Source: Verrucomicrobiales bacterium
GTDB taxonomy: Bacteria > Verrucomicrobiota > Verrucomicrobiia > Verrucomicrobiales > DEV007
Direction of reading: 5' to 3'
NCBI GenBank assembly: GCA_029210205.1
Contig: JARGOD010000023.1
Span: 1-58,071 of the forward strand
Length of the DNA stretch: 58,071 nucleotides
The position numbers were made by a program, and so were the translations under genes. Within the stretch, counting starts at the first letter, position 1. Each line of letters starts with the position of its first letter. Below, one piece after another: positions 8,474-17,205 of the stretch. The notes beneath the pieces were generated by a model. That model was given only the letters and a program-made list of their open reading frames with translations. It had not been told where the DNA came from and did no database searches.

Positions 8474-9730
8474 ATGAAAAAAGCTTTCCCGTTAATTCTC
8501 AGCCTCGTCATTTTTTTGGGACTGCTCGTCTTTGTTTTCGTTCTCCAGTCGCCTCAGGAGGAAGCCAAAGTCGCGGAAGAGCCCGAAGTCACTCGGGCCC
8601 CGATTGTTCATCCTCCCAGAGACTTCGCCTTTGATTGGGATTCGCTGAATGCCTATCACGACACGATTTCAGCGGACGAGCTCCATCTCCTCCTCGAGGA
8701 AGTCTACACCGTCGACGACACGTGGAAGCAGGTCATTTCGATCGATGCTGAAACCGCGATCATTGAAACGGCCGGCGAGCCGTTTGTTCTCCGACTCCGT
8801 GCTCTGGAGCTCCGGCCTCCAGCTGAGGTGAGGCGCTACTGGAGACCAACGACCTCGCTTTCCGGCCTGCGTATTGCTATCGACCCCGGTCACATCGGTG
8901 GCGACTTCGCAGGGATTGAGGAAAGGCAGTTCGGAAAACCGGGCGATCGTCCCGTGAGGGAGGGGGAGCTCACCTTGATGACAGCATTTCGTCTCAAACC
9001 GCTGCTGGAAGCGATGGGTGCAACCGTCACTCTTGTCCGCGAGGAAAATTTCCCCGTCACGACGAAGCGTGCCGATGATTTCCTAGGTCTCTATCGCGAT
9101 TACAATCCCGGCTGGCCGGATGCACTTTTGCGTCCCTACGCGGAGCGGCGCTTCTACCGGCGCGATGAAATCGTAGAGCGAGCCAGAATCGTGAACGAAG
9201 AGATTCAGCCCGACCTCGTTCTTTGTCTGCACTACAATGCGTCTAGCGGAAGCGGGGACTGGGCCTCACCCAACCAACCTGTGTTGGTGGAGGAAAACCA
9301 TCTACATTTTCTGCTGAACGGCGCCTATACCGTCGGCGAAGTGCTTGATGAAGAGAATCGATTTCAGATGCTGGAGCGCATTCTCCAGCGGATTCACGAG
9401 CGGGAAGCCTCGCTCGGTGCGGTGATGGCTGACGTTCTTGCCGAGCGGACCGGACTGGAGCCCTACTTCTACGATCCGGAATCGAAGCGAGCGCGGAATG
9501 TCGATGGCCATCCCTACCTCTGGGCCCGCAACTTGCTCGCGAATCGTTCCTACACCTGCCCCGTGATCTTCTTCGAGCCTTACGTGATGAACAACATCGA
9601 CGTCTACGCGAGGATCCAGGAAGGTGATTACGATGGGGAGCGAGTGGTGAATGGCGTCTCCCGCCCTTCGATCATGCGGGAATATGCCGAAGCGGTAGCA
9701 GAGGGCATGGCGGCTTACTTTGAGCCCTGA
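8474..9730 (+). CDS. N-acetylmuramoyl-L-alanine amidase (Amidase_3) with N-terminal membrane anchor
   Basis: Cell-wall hydrolase that cleaves between muramic acid and the peptide stem, 418 residues. An N-terminal hydrophobic segment (about residues 5-26) serves as a signal anchor or signal peptide to the periplasm. The Amidase_3 zinc ligands are visible: H140 in IAIDPGHIGG, a glutamate in VREGELTLMTA (about residue 163-165), and the second histidine in LVLCLHYNASS (near 256). The family's final catalytic glutamate could be in the CPVIFFEPYVMNN segment. An insertion of about 60 residues sits between the zinc motifs, making it longer than simple AmiC domains. It is convergent with the response regulator gene, only 4 bases apart. 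Confidence 0.88.
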   Translation: MKKAFPLILSLVIFLGLLVFVFVLQSPQEEAKVAEEPEVTRAPIVHPPRDFAFDWDSLNAYHDTISADELHLLLEEVYTVDDTWKQVISIDAETAIIETAGEPFVLRLRALELRPPAEVRRYWRPTTSLSGLRIAIDPGHIGGDFAGIEERQFGKPGDRPVREGELTLMTAFRLKPLLEAMGATVTLVREENFPVTTKRADDFLGLYRDYNPGWPDALLRPYAERRFYRRDEIVERARIVNEEIQPDLVLCLHYNASSGSGDWASPNQPVLVEENHLHFLLNGAYTVGEVLDEENRFQMLERILQRIHEREASLGAVMADVLAERTGLEPYFYDPESKRARNVDGHPYLWARNLLANRSYTCPVIFFEPYVMNNIDVYARIQEGDYDGERVVNGVSRPSIMREYAEAVAEGMAAYFEP

Positions 9731-9734
9731 GCGT

Positions 9735-10466
9735 CTACGCGGCGCTGGTGTCGCCAACGCGAAAGCGATAGCCGAAAGCACGAATCGTTTCGATGAATTC
9801 GCCCGGCGTCGATTCGATCGACTTGCGAAGTTGTGTCACAAATCGATCGACGCTTCGGGGGGTCACTCTTGAGTCATATCCCCAGACCCCATCGATGAGT
9901 TGCTGTCGACTGAGGGCGCGACCACGATGTTCGAGGAAGAATTGAAGGAGCTCGTACTCCCGCGGCGAAAGGGAAACGAGATGTCCGGATCCATCGCGCA
10001 ATCTCCGCGAGCGCTTCTTGAGCTGGTAGTTTCCGAAGGAAAGCTCATCTGCCTGAGAGGATGACTCATTCGTGGCGGAGCGTCTCAGGACCGCTGCCGA
10101 TCTTGCGAGGAGTTCGCGGATACTGAACGGTTTCGCGATGTAGTCATCGGCGCCGATTCCAAGCCCGAGAAGGACATCGGACTCTTCTCCTTTCGCGGTC
10201 AAAAAGATGATTGGTGCCGTGAAGTTCTCCTGTCGAAGGTAGCGGCAGACCTCATAGCCATTTACGCGGGGGAGCATGACATCGAGTATGATGAGCGATG
10301 GTTTCATCATGAGCGCTTTCTCGATCGCAGTTTCCCCATCGGCAGCGGCCTGCACGGAATAGCCGCTTGAGGCAAAATTGTCTGTGATCCCGCGGAGCAA
10401 GGTCGGGTCGTCCTCGACGATGAGGACGGTCTTCTCTGAGGGTGGAGCTAGCGTTTGTGGATTCAT
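9735..10466 (-). CDS. OmpR/PhoB-type response regulator
   Basis: Two-component DNA-binding regulator, 243 residues from the ATG at 10466 (MNPQTLAPPS). The receiver domain is EKTVLIVEDDPTLL with the acidic pair, the phospho-acceptor aspartate in LIILDVMLPRVNGYE, and the conserved lysine in YIAKPFSIRELLAR. The C-terminal winged helix reads LSPREYELLQFFLEHRGRALSRQQLI followed by SVDRFVTQLRKSIE and IRAFGYRF. Its start codon overlaps the stop codon of the sensor kinase gene (ATGA, 10463-10466), so translation was coupled. The partner kinase gene carries a premature stop (next entry), so it is unclear whether this regulator is still controlled by it. Genes regulated are unknown. Confidence 0.95.
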   Translation of the reverse strand: MNPQTLAPPSEKTVLIVEDDPTLLRGITDNFASSGYSVQAAADGETAIEKALMMKPSLIILDVMLPRVNGYEVCRYLRQENFTAPIIFLTAKGEESDVLLGLGIGADDYIAKPFSIRELLARSAAVLRRSATNESSSQADELSFGNYQLKKRSRRLRDGSGHLVSLSPREYELLQFFLEHRGRALSRQQLIDGVWGYDSRVTPRSVDRFVTQLRKSIESTPGEFIETIRAFGYRFRVGDTSAA

Positions 10467-11662
10467 GAGACCGGGAGTGAAAGAATGAAGCGGGAGGATT
10501 GGCTTCCCGAATCGGGCGCCCATTCGATCTTTCCACCGAGGAGGCGGGCGAAGCGCTGGCTAATCGCGAGGCCAAGCCCGAGACCGGAGCTGCTGGAGGA
10601 GAGCTTGCGGTCGCCGCGATCATATTCCCGGAAAATGCGTTCCTGACTCTCCGTGGAAATACCTTCTCCATTGTCTGAAACCGAAATCCAGAACTCCCTT
10701 CCTGAGAAACCTGATTCGACGAGGCTCTCTGGTGGTGCGCCACCATACTTAAGGGAGTTTGAGATGAGATTTGAGAGGATCACTTTGATCGCCGCCGGAT
10801 CAGTAACGACTTCCGGTGACCCCGTCGCCGAGTAGCTGCTGCTGCCGCCTTTGCAAATAAATTGAGGCTTTGATAGTGAAATTTGCTCCGCAACGAGTGG
10901 AGCGATCTCGCACGGAACTGGGGAAACGCTGAGAAGTCCGTTGTCGAGTCTCGCGAAGGTTAAAAACTGTTCCGCGAGCTCTGCCATACGATCGTTCTCG
11001 CGGCTGAGAAGGTGGAGATACTCGCGGGTTGTTTCCTCGTCGCGACCGCCGTGGCACAGGGTTTCGAGGAGGACTTTGGAGGCAGCGACCGGTGTCTTCA
11101 TTTCATGAGAAACAGTTGTCACTAGATCGGTCCGGAGCTCATCAATACGGAGTCGTCTATCGACCGCGAACCAGACGCACCCTGCAACGAGGGAAATCCC
11201 GATGAGGATTCCGGTGGCGTGAAGGATTGTCTCATTCCGTTGTTCGCTGAGGTGATCGGCGAATTCCGGAATATGTTTCAGAGCAACGATCCAGCCTGCG
11301 CCTTAGCCTTCAGCGATTTCATAAGAGATACTGGAGGGCTGATCCAGTTCGGCAAAGCTTAAGGCGGCTTCGTCTCCCGGGCGTGAGATTTCAATATCGA
11401 GTTCTTCGCCGAAGACCCGATGCGCCAGCTCCTTCAGTTCTGAGGGGCTGGGCACGTCGGTTGAAGCCGAGTAGCGATCTGCGATCTGCTTGAGCTGCTC
11501 CTGATAGGCGGAGCCCAACTCAATCGCCGCAGCCTCTCGATCACCCGCTGCATTCTGCACCATGAGACGAACAAGGAGGCCGGTTGGAACGAGCGGCAGG
11601 AGAGCGAGGAGAACGACAAGCCATTTAACCTGCTGTCGGTTGAGCCAAAGACCTCCTCTCAT
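10463..11662 (-). pseudogene. sensor histidine kinase interrupted by an in-frame TAA
   Basis: Membrane sensor kinase paired with the response regulator. From the ATG at 11662 the frame codes 119 residues with a first transmembrane segment (WLVVLLALLPLVPTGLLV) and a periplasmic part, then hits TAA at 11303-11305. The same frame continues without any shift for 60 more codons (GAGWIVALKHIPEF, then a second transmembrane segment ILHATGILIGISLVAGCVW) into the kinase core: SHEMKTPVAASKVLLE (H-box), LSNLISNSLKYG (N-box), VSDNGEGIS (G1) and GLGLGLAIS. Everything else in the 399-residue reading looks intact, so this is a single nonsense change. It may be a recent pseudogene, a readthrough site or a sequence error. 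The downstream half might also be translated from internal starts, giving a kinase without its sensor. Confidence 0.8.
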
Positions 11663-11712
11663 GGTTTCGCTTATAACAAAAAGTTGAAGCAATGTGAATC
11701 AAGATCGGTCAG

Positions 11713-12399
11713 TTAATCCTCTGCCGGTTCGAGAAGTTCGACGTCTTCACCCATGTAATCGACGAGAAGGGCGTTTTCGTCAGGGTAACCTTCCCTGGGG
11801 ATATGGCGCTCTCCATCGCGAGGTCCCCGAAGGGTGATGGCTTCCGCGTTTCCTCCAACGAAAGCGACGATCGCTTTTCGACCTTCCCAGCATCCACCTT
11901 TCTGACCGGACTCAGTGACATAGAGACCGGAGCCATTTGTGCCATCGGCGACGAGAGGAAAAGAGGACTGGCTCGTGTCGCTCAGGCCCGCGACATAGGC
12001 GAAGTGATTCTCGCCGGGTTCAAGAATGTCGGAAACCTCAGTCTTTCTTCCGTCCGCTTCCTTGCCCCATGCAGAACGGCTCACCGTGAAGATTTTTTCC
12101 GTGTCGATGTAGTAGGGAACAAGCGCCCGGAAAGCATCATTCGAAGTCGTGATGGAGTTTCCCTCGAGATCCTCGAAGGCGGGAAAGACGCCTCCATTGT
12201 CAGCGGCCCACGTTCGCAATCCCAGCGAGATGCTTCGTGCATTGGCGGTCGTGCGAGCCATTTGGGCACTCGTGATGCCGGTCCGCAGGGCGGGCATGGC
12301 AATGGTCCCGAGAATCGCCATGATCGAGACGACAGTTAGAAGTTCGATGAGAGAGAATCCGGCAGATCCGCTCGTGGTCACAGGGTGGATATTTTTCAT
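11713..12399 (-). CDS. prepilin-like protein with type IV pilin/type II secretion N-terminus
   Basis: Secreted pseudopilin-like protein, 228 residues. The class III signal sequence is GFSLIELLTVVSIMAILGTIAMPAL, with prepilin peptidase cleavage expected between G14 and F15 and the required glutamate at mature position 5 (E19). The rest is a beta-rich head with a short repeat-free sequence and three or four scattered Cys/Gly-rich turns (KGGCWEGRKA). Such large single pilin-like genes without a neighbouring assembly operon are very common in Verrucomicrobia and Planctomycetes. No secretion or pilus machinery lies in this window. It is upstream of the kinase/regulator pair on the same strand. Confidence 0.88.
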   Translation of the reverse strand: MKNIHPVTTSGSAGFSLIELLTVVSIMAILGTIAMPALRTGITSAQMARTTANARSISLGLRTWAADNGGVFPAFEDLEGNSITTSNDAFRALVPYYIDTEKIFTVSRSAWGKEADGRKTEVSDILEPGENHFAYVAGLSDTSQSSFPLVADGTNGSGLYVTESGQKGGCWEGRKAIVAFVGGNAEAITLRGPRDGERHIPREGYPDENALLVDYMGEDVELLEPAED

Positions 12400-12602
12400 A
12401 GTCAGGCTTGGTTCATTCCCGATTCCTTCTGTCGGGGTTGTGAAGAGCCTGGCTTGCGATTGTTACCGTTCGGTTACGGGATTGTTCTAAGACGGTGAAA
12501 CTGTCTTTTGGTTCCCAGCCGTTTTAATGGTGGATGAGCCTCGCTTTCTGCCCTTGCCTCCCACCTTGCACCTCGCTCATCCCGCGCTAATATCCACGCG
12601 CT

Positions 12603-15434
12603 ATGACCTCACGTGAAATCCGGCAGTCCTTTCTCGATTTTTTCGACGAAAAAAAGCACACCATCGTGCCCTCGGCGTCCTTGATGCCGACGTCGCCGAA
12701 CCTGCTTTTCACGAATGCGGGAATGAACCAATTCATTCCCTACTTCCTCGGCACCGAAGCTGCGCCCTATGATCCTCCCCGCGCTGCCGACACCCAGAAG
12801 TGCATTCGCGCGGGTGGAAAGCACAACGACCTCGAAGATGTCGGTTACGATACCTATCACCACACGCTTTTCGAAATGCTGGGGAACTGGAGTTTCGGCG
12901 ACTATTTTAAGGAGGAGGCGATCAACTGGGCCTGGGAACTACTCACAGAGCGATGGAAGCTCCCTGCTGAGCGTCTCTACGCGACTGTATATGCACCTGC
13001 AGAAGGAGACCCGGCCGAGTTCGATCAGGAAGCCTACGATTTCTGGGCAGCTATTTTTGAGAAAGCGGGGCTCGATCCCAAGGTTCACATCGTGAACGGC
13101 AACAAGAAGGACAACTTCTGGATGATGGGCGAAACCGGTCCCTGCGGTCCCTGCTCTGAGCTACACATTGACCTCACTCCGGCAGGAGACACGAAGGGTA
13201 GCCTCGTCAATGCAGACGACTCACGCTGCATTGAGATTTGGAACCTTGTCTTCATCCAGTTCAATGCGAACGAAGACGGCAGCTTCCGCCCGCTCCCGGC
13301 GACCCATGTCGACACTGGGATGGGCTATGAGCGCGTTTGTTCGATCATCCAGTGCACCAAGGGACTCACCGATTTCAGCACCCTCGCCTCGAACTACGAT
13401 ACCGATGTTTTCTCTCCGATTTTTAAGAAGCTCAGCGAGCAGACCGGCAAGGCCTACACTTCGACAGTGCCCGAAGGCGGAAAACGCAGTGGACTGAGTG
13501 AGCAGGAGCAAATCGACATCGCGTTTCGGGTCATCGGCGACCACATCAGGACCGTGAGCTTTTCCATCGCCGATGGGATCGAGCCGGGGAATGGTGGACG
13601 CAACTATGTCATTCGCAACATTTTGCGTCGCGCGGTGCGTTTTGGGCGCATCCTCGGGTTCGATGCTGAGAGCCCTTTTCTTCATCAACTCGTTCCTGTT
13701 CTCGTTGAGGAAATGGGCGATGTCTTTCCTGAGTTGGCGACTCGGCAGGAGAAAATCGAATCGGTTCTTCGTGCCGAGGAGGAGCAGTTTAATCGCACCC
13801 TTGATCGTGGGCTCAAGCTCTTTGATGACGCAGCCGCGAAAGTAGCGAGCGGGGCAAAATTTCCGCCGGAGACCGTGGTTAAATTGTGGGAGACCTATGG
13901 CTTTCCGACCGATCTGACTCAGCTTCTTCTTGATGAACGTTCTCTCGAAGCCGATCAGGCTGAAGTCGAGCGGCTCGTCGAGGCGCACAAGAGCACCGGT
14001 GCCTCCGGGCAGAAATCCACCGTCGTCGAGGCGGTTTCGATTGAGACGAAAGTGAAGACGGAGTTTGTCGGATTCGAGAGCGACGAGACGGAAGCCGAAG
14101 TTTTTGAGTGGATCGACAACGATGCGGGCACCTTTGCGATTGTGAACCGGAGTCCATTCTACATCGAAAAAGGAGGCCAGATGGGAGATCTCGGCGTTAT
14201 GATCGCTGATGGTGAGACGATTCCAGTGATCTCTGTCACGGGGGTCGGAGAAGCTGCGGTTCTGCAGGTTGAGAAAAAGCCGGAAGCGGGAGCGGACAAG
14301 GTCACCCTAAAAATCGACGCGGATCGACGTCGGGAAATCGAAAAGCACCACACTGCCACGCACCTCTTTCACTGGGCGCTTCACCAAGTCGTTGATCCGG
14401 ATGCGACGCAGCAAGGCTCGCTCGTCGCCCCCGATCGTCTCCGTTTTGACTTCAACTCCAAGGCGCTCGACGCCGATCAGATCAGCCGGATCGAAAGCGA
14501 AGTGAACGGCTGCATCACTTCGGATGATCCGGTTTCCATCTCCGAAGTCGCGCACAGCGAGATCAAAGACAATACCGACATCATGCAGTTCTTTGGCGAC
14601 AAATATGGTGACGAAGTCCGCGTCGTTCAGATCGGAGGAAAGAATGGCGCTTTCGATGGCTACTCGATGGAGCTCTGTGGGGGCACTCATGTCCCGAAGA
14701 CCGGCGACATCGGGTTCTTCAAAGTGAAGAGCGAAGGTGCCGTTGCTGCGGGAATCCGCAGGATCGAAGCGGTATGTGGCAATGCCGCCTCCGAGCTTAT
14801 CACCGATCAGGCTTCGGCTGTCGCCGTTGAACTCGAAGAAGCTATCAGCAAACTGGCCGCTGCGAACGAGAGACTGAGCTCACTCGGAAAGGAACCCATC
14901 GTGGTCGAGTCCGATGAAGACTCAGCCAAAGCCATCAAAAAAGCGATCGAGTCCGGCGAACTGGCGAATGCCAACGCTCTGTTGAAACGTTACGAAGCGC
15001 ACCGCGACGCGCTGAAAAATGCTGCCATCACCGCCGATAAAGCGGTAAAAAAAGCTTCCGCTGGTGCTGCTGCCGAAATCGCTTCGCAATGGTATGAAGA
15101 CACTCTTGCAGACCTGGAAGCCGACACCTTCGCCGGTCTGCTACCGGGCGATTCTCCTGCTCTCCTGCAGGAAGCCATGAACGTGGTCAAAGCCCGGCAG
15201 TTTTCCGGAGCGGTCGCCATCGGCGTCGTCGCCGAAGGCACCCTGCACTTTGGTGCGGTTGTTTCCAAAGACGCCACTGACCGTTTCAAGGCGGGAGACA
15301 TCGTCCGCGAATCGCTAGCCGTCGCCGGAGGAAAGGGTGGCGGTAAACCGGAAATGGCGAGAGGCGCCGCTCCGAATGCGGCTGACCATGCCGATGCTGT
15401 GGTTGCGAAGGCACAGGAGTTGTTGGCAGGATAG
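12603..15434 (+). CDS. alaS: alanyl-tRNA synthetase
   Basis: Charges tRNA-Ala with alanine; essential cytoplasmic enzyme. The 943-residue length is slightly longer than the E. coli form (876). The class II catalytic core starts with REIRQSFLDFFDEKKHTIVPSAS and contains motif 2 around the MMGETGPCGPCSELHID segment. The editing domain zinc site is seen as HHTATHLFHW and CGGTHVPKTGD. The C-Ala oligomerisation domain ends with the glycine-rich GGKGGGKPEMARG segment. The start is the ATG at 12603; the 203-base gap upstream separates it from the divergent prepilin gene. Confidence 0.98.
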   Translation: MTSREIRQSFLDFFDEKKHTIVPSASLMPTSPNLLFTNAGMNQFIPYFLGTEAAPYDPPRAADTQKCIRAGGKHNDLEDVGYDTYHHTLFEMLGNWSFGDYFKEEAINWAWELLTERWKLPAERLYATVYAPAEGDPAEFDQEAYDFWAAIFEKAGLDPKVHIVNGNKKDNFWMMGETGPCGPCSELHIDLTPAGDTKGSLVNADDSRCIEIWNLVFIQFNANEDGSFRPLPATHVDTGMGYERVCSIIQCTKGLTDFSTLASNYDTDVFSPIFKKLSEQTGKAYTSTVPEGGKRSGLSEQEQIDIAFRVIGDHIRTVSFSIADGIEPGNGGRNYVIRNILRRAVRFGRILGFDAESPFLHQLVPVLVEEMGDVFPELATRQEKIESVLRAEEEQFNRTLDRGLKLFDDAAAKVASGAKFPPETVVKLWETYGFPTDLTQLLLDERSLEADQAEVERLVEAHKSTGASGQKSTVVEAVSIETKVKTEFVGFESDETEAEVFEWIDNDAGTFAIVNRSPFYIEKGGQMGDLGVMIADGETIPVISVTGVGEAAVLQVEKKPEAGADKVTLKIDADRRREIEKHHTATHLFHWALHQVVDPDATQQGSLVAPDRLRFDFNSKALDADQISRIESEVNGCITSDDPVSISEVAHSEIKDNTDIMQFFGDKYGDEVRVVQIGGKNGAFDGYSMELCGGTHVPKTGDIGFFKVKSEGAVAAGIRRIEAVCGNAASELITDQASAVAVELEEAISKLAAANERLSSLGKEPIVVESDEDSAKAIKKAIESGELANANALLKRYEAHRDALKNAAITADKAVKKASAGAAAEIASQWYEDTLADLEADTFAGLLPGDSPALLQEAMNVVKARQFSGAVAIGVVAEGTLHFGAVVSKDATDRFKAGDIVRESLAVAGGKGGGKPEMARGAAPNAADHADAVVAKAQELLAG

Positions 15435-15614
15435 TTGAAAGGCGAAGCGTTGCAGTGATAGAATTCAAATTCGCGCTCATTCGTTTCATCCCGCCCATTT
15501 GCGTTGAACGATTCATCATCCGATTACATCTAACAAGTCTCCCGGATCAGCGTTTCATTAGCGTCCGTAAGCGATTTCACTAACTATGGCCGGTCACTGA
15601 AAACTTTATTCCTC

Positions 15615-15959
15615 ATGCCTCTCATCAAGATCAAAACCAATGTCATCCTTCCGCCGAGGGTGCTCACCGAACTCCTTGCTGATTCCACTGCGATCGCCTC
15701 GCGCGAGCTTGGCAAACCTGAATCCATCTTCATGACCTCCGCGGAGACTGAAGTGGCGATGATGTTCGGTGCCGAAGTGGTTCCCACGGCACTCTTCGAG
15801 ATCGAAGTCCTCGACTACGAAAAAAAGCTCTCCCAGTCCTTCGTCGATGAAATGACCGACCTTTCCAAACGTCTCCTCGACGTCCCGCCGGAGAACGTCT
15901 TTCTAAAGCTCACCAACGTCCCGCGGGGATCGTGGGCTGGTGGAGGAAAAATTTACTGA
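15615..15959 (+). CDS. MIF-family tautomerase
   Basis: Small 114-residue protein of the macrophage migration inhibitory factor/tautomerase superfamily. After removal of Met1 the N-terminal proline (MPLIKIKTNV) is exposed, which is the catalytic base of this family, and a lysine occurs in the expected position (RELGKPESIFM, K33 after Met removal; human MIF has K32). The rest follows the MIF pattern (PPENVFLKLTNVPRGSWAGGGKIY at the end). The length of 114 equals the MIF type rather than the 60-residue 4-oxalocrotonate type. A biological substrate in bacteria is not established. The gene stands alone, 180 bases after alaS. Confidence 0.85.
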   Translation: MPLIKIKTNVILPPRVLTELLADSTAIASRELGKPESIFMTSAETEVAMMFGAEVVPTALFEIEVLDYEKKLSQSFVDEMTDLSKRLLDVPPENVFLKLTNVPRGSWAGGGKIY

Positions 15960-16042
15960 TATAGGGTGGCTGACCTTGTGCATCTTTCGCGCTTTATCAT
16001 GCATGTATTGTGAATCTGGCTGATTTATGTTTTTACGGCCAC

Positions 16043-16056
16043 GCAATTTCGGTTGC
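16043..16056. promoter_or_regulatory. possible metal-regulator palindrome upstream of the His-rich gene
   Basis: GCAA and TTGC half-sites separated by 6 bases, 34 bases before the start of the His/Cys-rich gene. It resembles the two stronger GCAAT/TTGC palindromes at 21607 and 21657 but its spacer is one base longer, so it is only a weak candidate for the same Zur-like operator. Confidence 0.3.
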
Positions 16057-16089
16057 TTGTCAGGGTGAAAAATAGTTCGCTTACCTATC

Positions 16090-16443
16090 ATGAGCGAACA
16101 TACTTGCGAAACCCACCCGAATCACGATCACCAACACGGTGAAGGTTGCGGCCACACCGCGATCAAGCACGACGGTCACGTCGATTACCTTCACGACGGC
16201 CATCTCCATCACCAGTGTGAAGATGGAGCTGTCGAAGAGCACGCTATCCCTGTCACGGACGAGAACCCGGACGGCTGCTGCGGATCTTCCGCTCACGAAG
16301 ATGGTCACGTCCATGGCCCTGACTGTGGTCATGAGTCAGTCCCCCATGGCGATCACGTCGACTACATCGTCGATGGGCGTCTCCATCATCCGCACGGCGA
16401 GCACTGCGACGACCACGGTCCCGTTGAGTTGGTGAAAGGGTAA
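16090..16443 (+). CDS. His/Cys-rich metal-binding protein with internal duplication
   Basis: A 117-residue soluble protein dominated by His, Asp, Gly and Cys. It is built from two copies of one unit: CGHTAIKHDGHVDYLHDGHLHH and, after a CCGS turn, CGHESVPHGDHVDYIVDGRLHH, each followed by a short His/Asp tail. Related proteins in databases are often labelled zinc transporter permease, although no membrane segment is present here, so that label would be wrong for this protein. A role in zinc storage, buffering or delivery is an inference supported by ligand density and by the zinc uptake island that begins about 1 kb away. The product ends PVELVKG and a terminator follows. Confidence 0.75.
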   Translation: MSEHTCETHPNHDHQHGEGCGHTAIKHDGHVDYLHDGHLHHQCEDGAVEEHAIPVTDENPDGCCGSSAHEDGHVHGPDCGHESVPHGDHVDYIVDGRLHHPHGEHCDDHGPVELVKG

Positions 16444-16446
16444 CGC

Positions 16447-17076
16447 TTAGCAAGAACTTTCCGAAAAGGCCGTCCTGCGTGAGTGGGTCGGCTTTTTTTG
16501 TGCAGCCTTGATTCGCCCCTTGTGGGGGCTGAAATCGACTTGCTCCATTTGAATGAGGTGGCGCAACAAGGTGCTTTCGCACCGATAGCGTTTCGCATCG
16601 TGCCATTCGCCGACTGACTTGATCCTTGAATGTAATCGTTCAAGGTCACTCTCGAGCATCGGGGAAAAGCGAACCCTAAGGCGGAGTGACTGTATGGCTC
16701 GAAACAGCCGGGTAGGGCCGGCGTAGAACAAGGTGAGAAGAGCCTGTGCAGTGTTGGCGAAGTGGGAACTCATGTGATTCTCGATGAGCCCCTGCCCCGA
16801 AGCGAAGCTTCCCGGCTCGAATAAGTCAGTGGAGGTCGAAATTACAGATCCGTGCTGCTTCCACGCATGTAGGAATCCAGCGAGATAGGTGACGCCGATA
16901 AAGCCAAGGGTGATGAGGAACTTGTGTTCTTCAATCGAGTTAATCTTGTGCCTGGCTTCTACAACCATGAGGAGCCAGTAGACGATCCCAAAGCTGAGCA
17001 GCGTCGCGAACAGGCAAACGAAGAGATGGCCAACGGCTCGGAGGGTTTGCCTTCGATTGTGAGCCTTGATCATCAT
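16447..17076 (-). CDS. membrane protein of unknown function
   Basis: A 209-residue protein I do not recognise. Two transmembrane segments lie near the N-terminus (about residues 15-38, VGHLFVCLFATLLSFGIVYWLL, and 50-68, FLITLGFIGVTYLAGFLHAW). A soluble, basic C-terminal half follows with an arginine-rich stretch (TRLFRAIQSLRLRVRFSP). No catalytic motif is evident. Its last 20 codons overlap the terminator of the convergent His-rich gene, including the T-run. A start one codon later (M2) is equally possible. It lies between a metal-binding protein and the zinc island but nothing ties it to metals. Confidence 0.6.
   Translation of the reverse strand: MMIKAHNRRQTLRAVGHLFVCLFATLLSFGIVYWLLMVVEARHKINSIEEHKFLITLGFIGVTYLAGFLHAWKQHGSVISTSTDLFEPGSFASGQGLIENHMSSHFANTAQALLTLFYAGPTRLFRAIQSLRLRVRFSPMLESDLERLHSRIKSVGEWHDAKRYRCESTLLRHLIQMEQVDFSPHKGRIKAAQKKPTHSRRTAFSESSC
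16464..16499 (+). terminator. Rho-independent terminator after the His-rich gene
   Basis: AAAAG(G)CCG pairs with CGGCTTTT across a 16-base loop with one bulged G, and a run of seven T follows at 16493-16499. It lies 20 bases after the stop of the His-rich gene and overlaps the 3' end of the convergent membrane protein gene. Confidence 0.6.
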
Positions 17077-17160
17077 AGAGATACGATATCCTGATGATGA
17101 TAGAACTGGCGATTACAAAGCAGCGTCGATTTTCTTCCCGAAATGGCCACTGGATTGGTT

Positions 17161-17183
17161 GAGGGCAGGAATGCCCTCTCTAC
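17161..17183. repeat. REP-like hairpin, GAGGGC family, single copy
   Basis: GAGGGC, AGGAAT loop, GCCCTC, then TCTAC. Read on the reverse strand this is GTAGA followed by a perfect 6-bp hairpin with an ATTCCT loop. A near-identical element lies at 28026-28048 and a variant at 27986-28008. It sits between the membrane protein gene and the lipoprotein gene. Confidence 0.65.
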
Positions 17184-17205
17184 GGTCCGGATCTGGACCT
17201 TGAAA

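Noticed and set aside
13221-13988. 255-codon reverse-strand ORF inside alaS
   Set aside because: Antisense shadow of alanyl-tRNA synthetase, which is certain.
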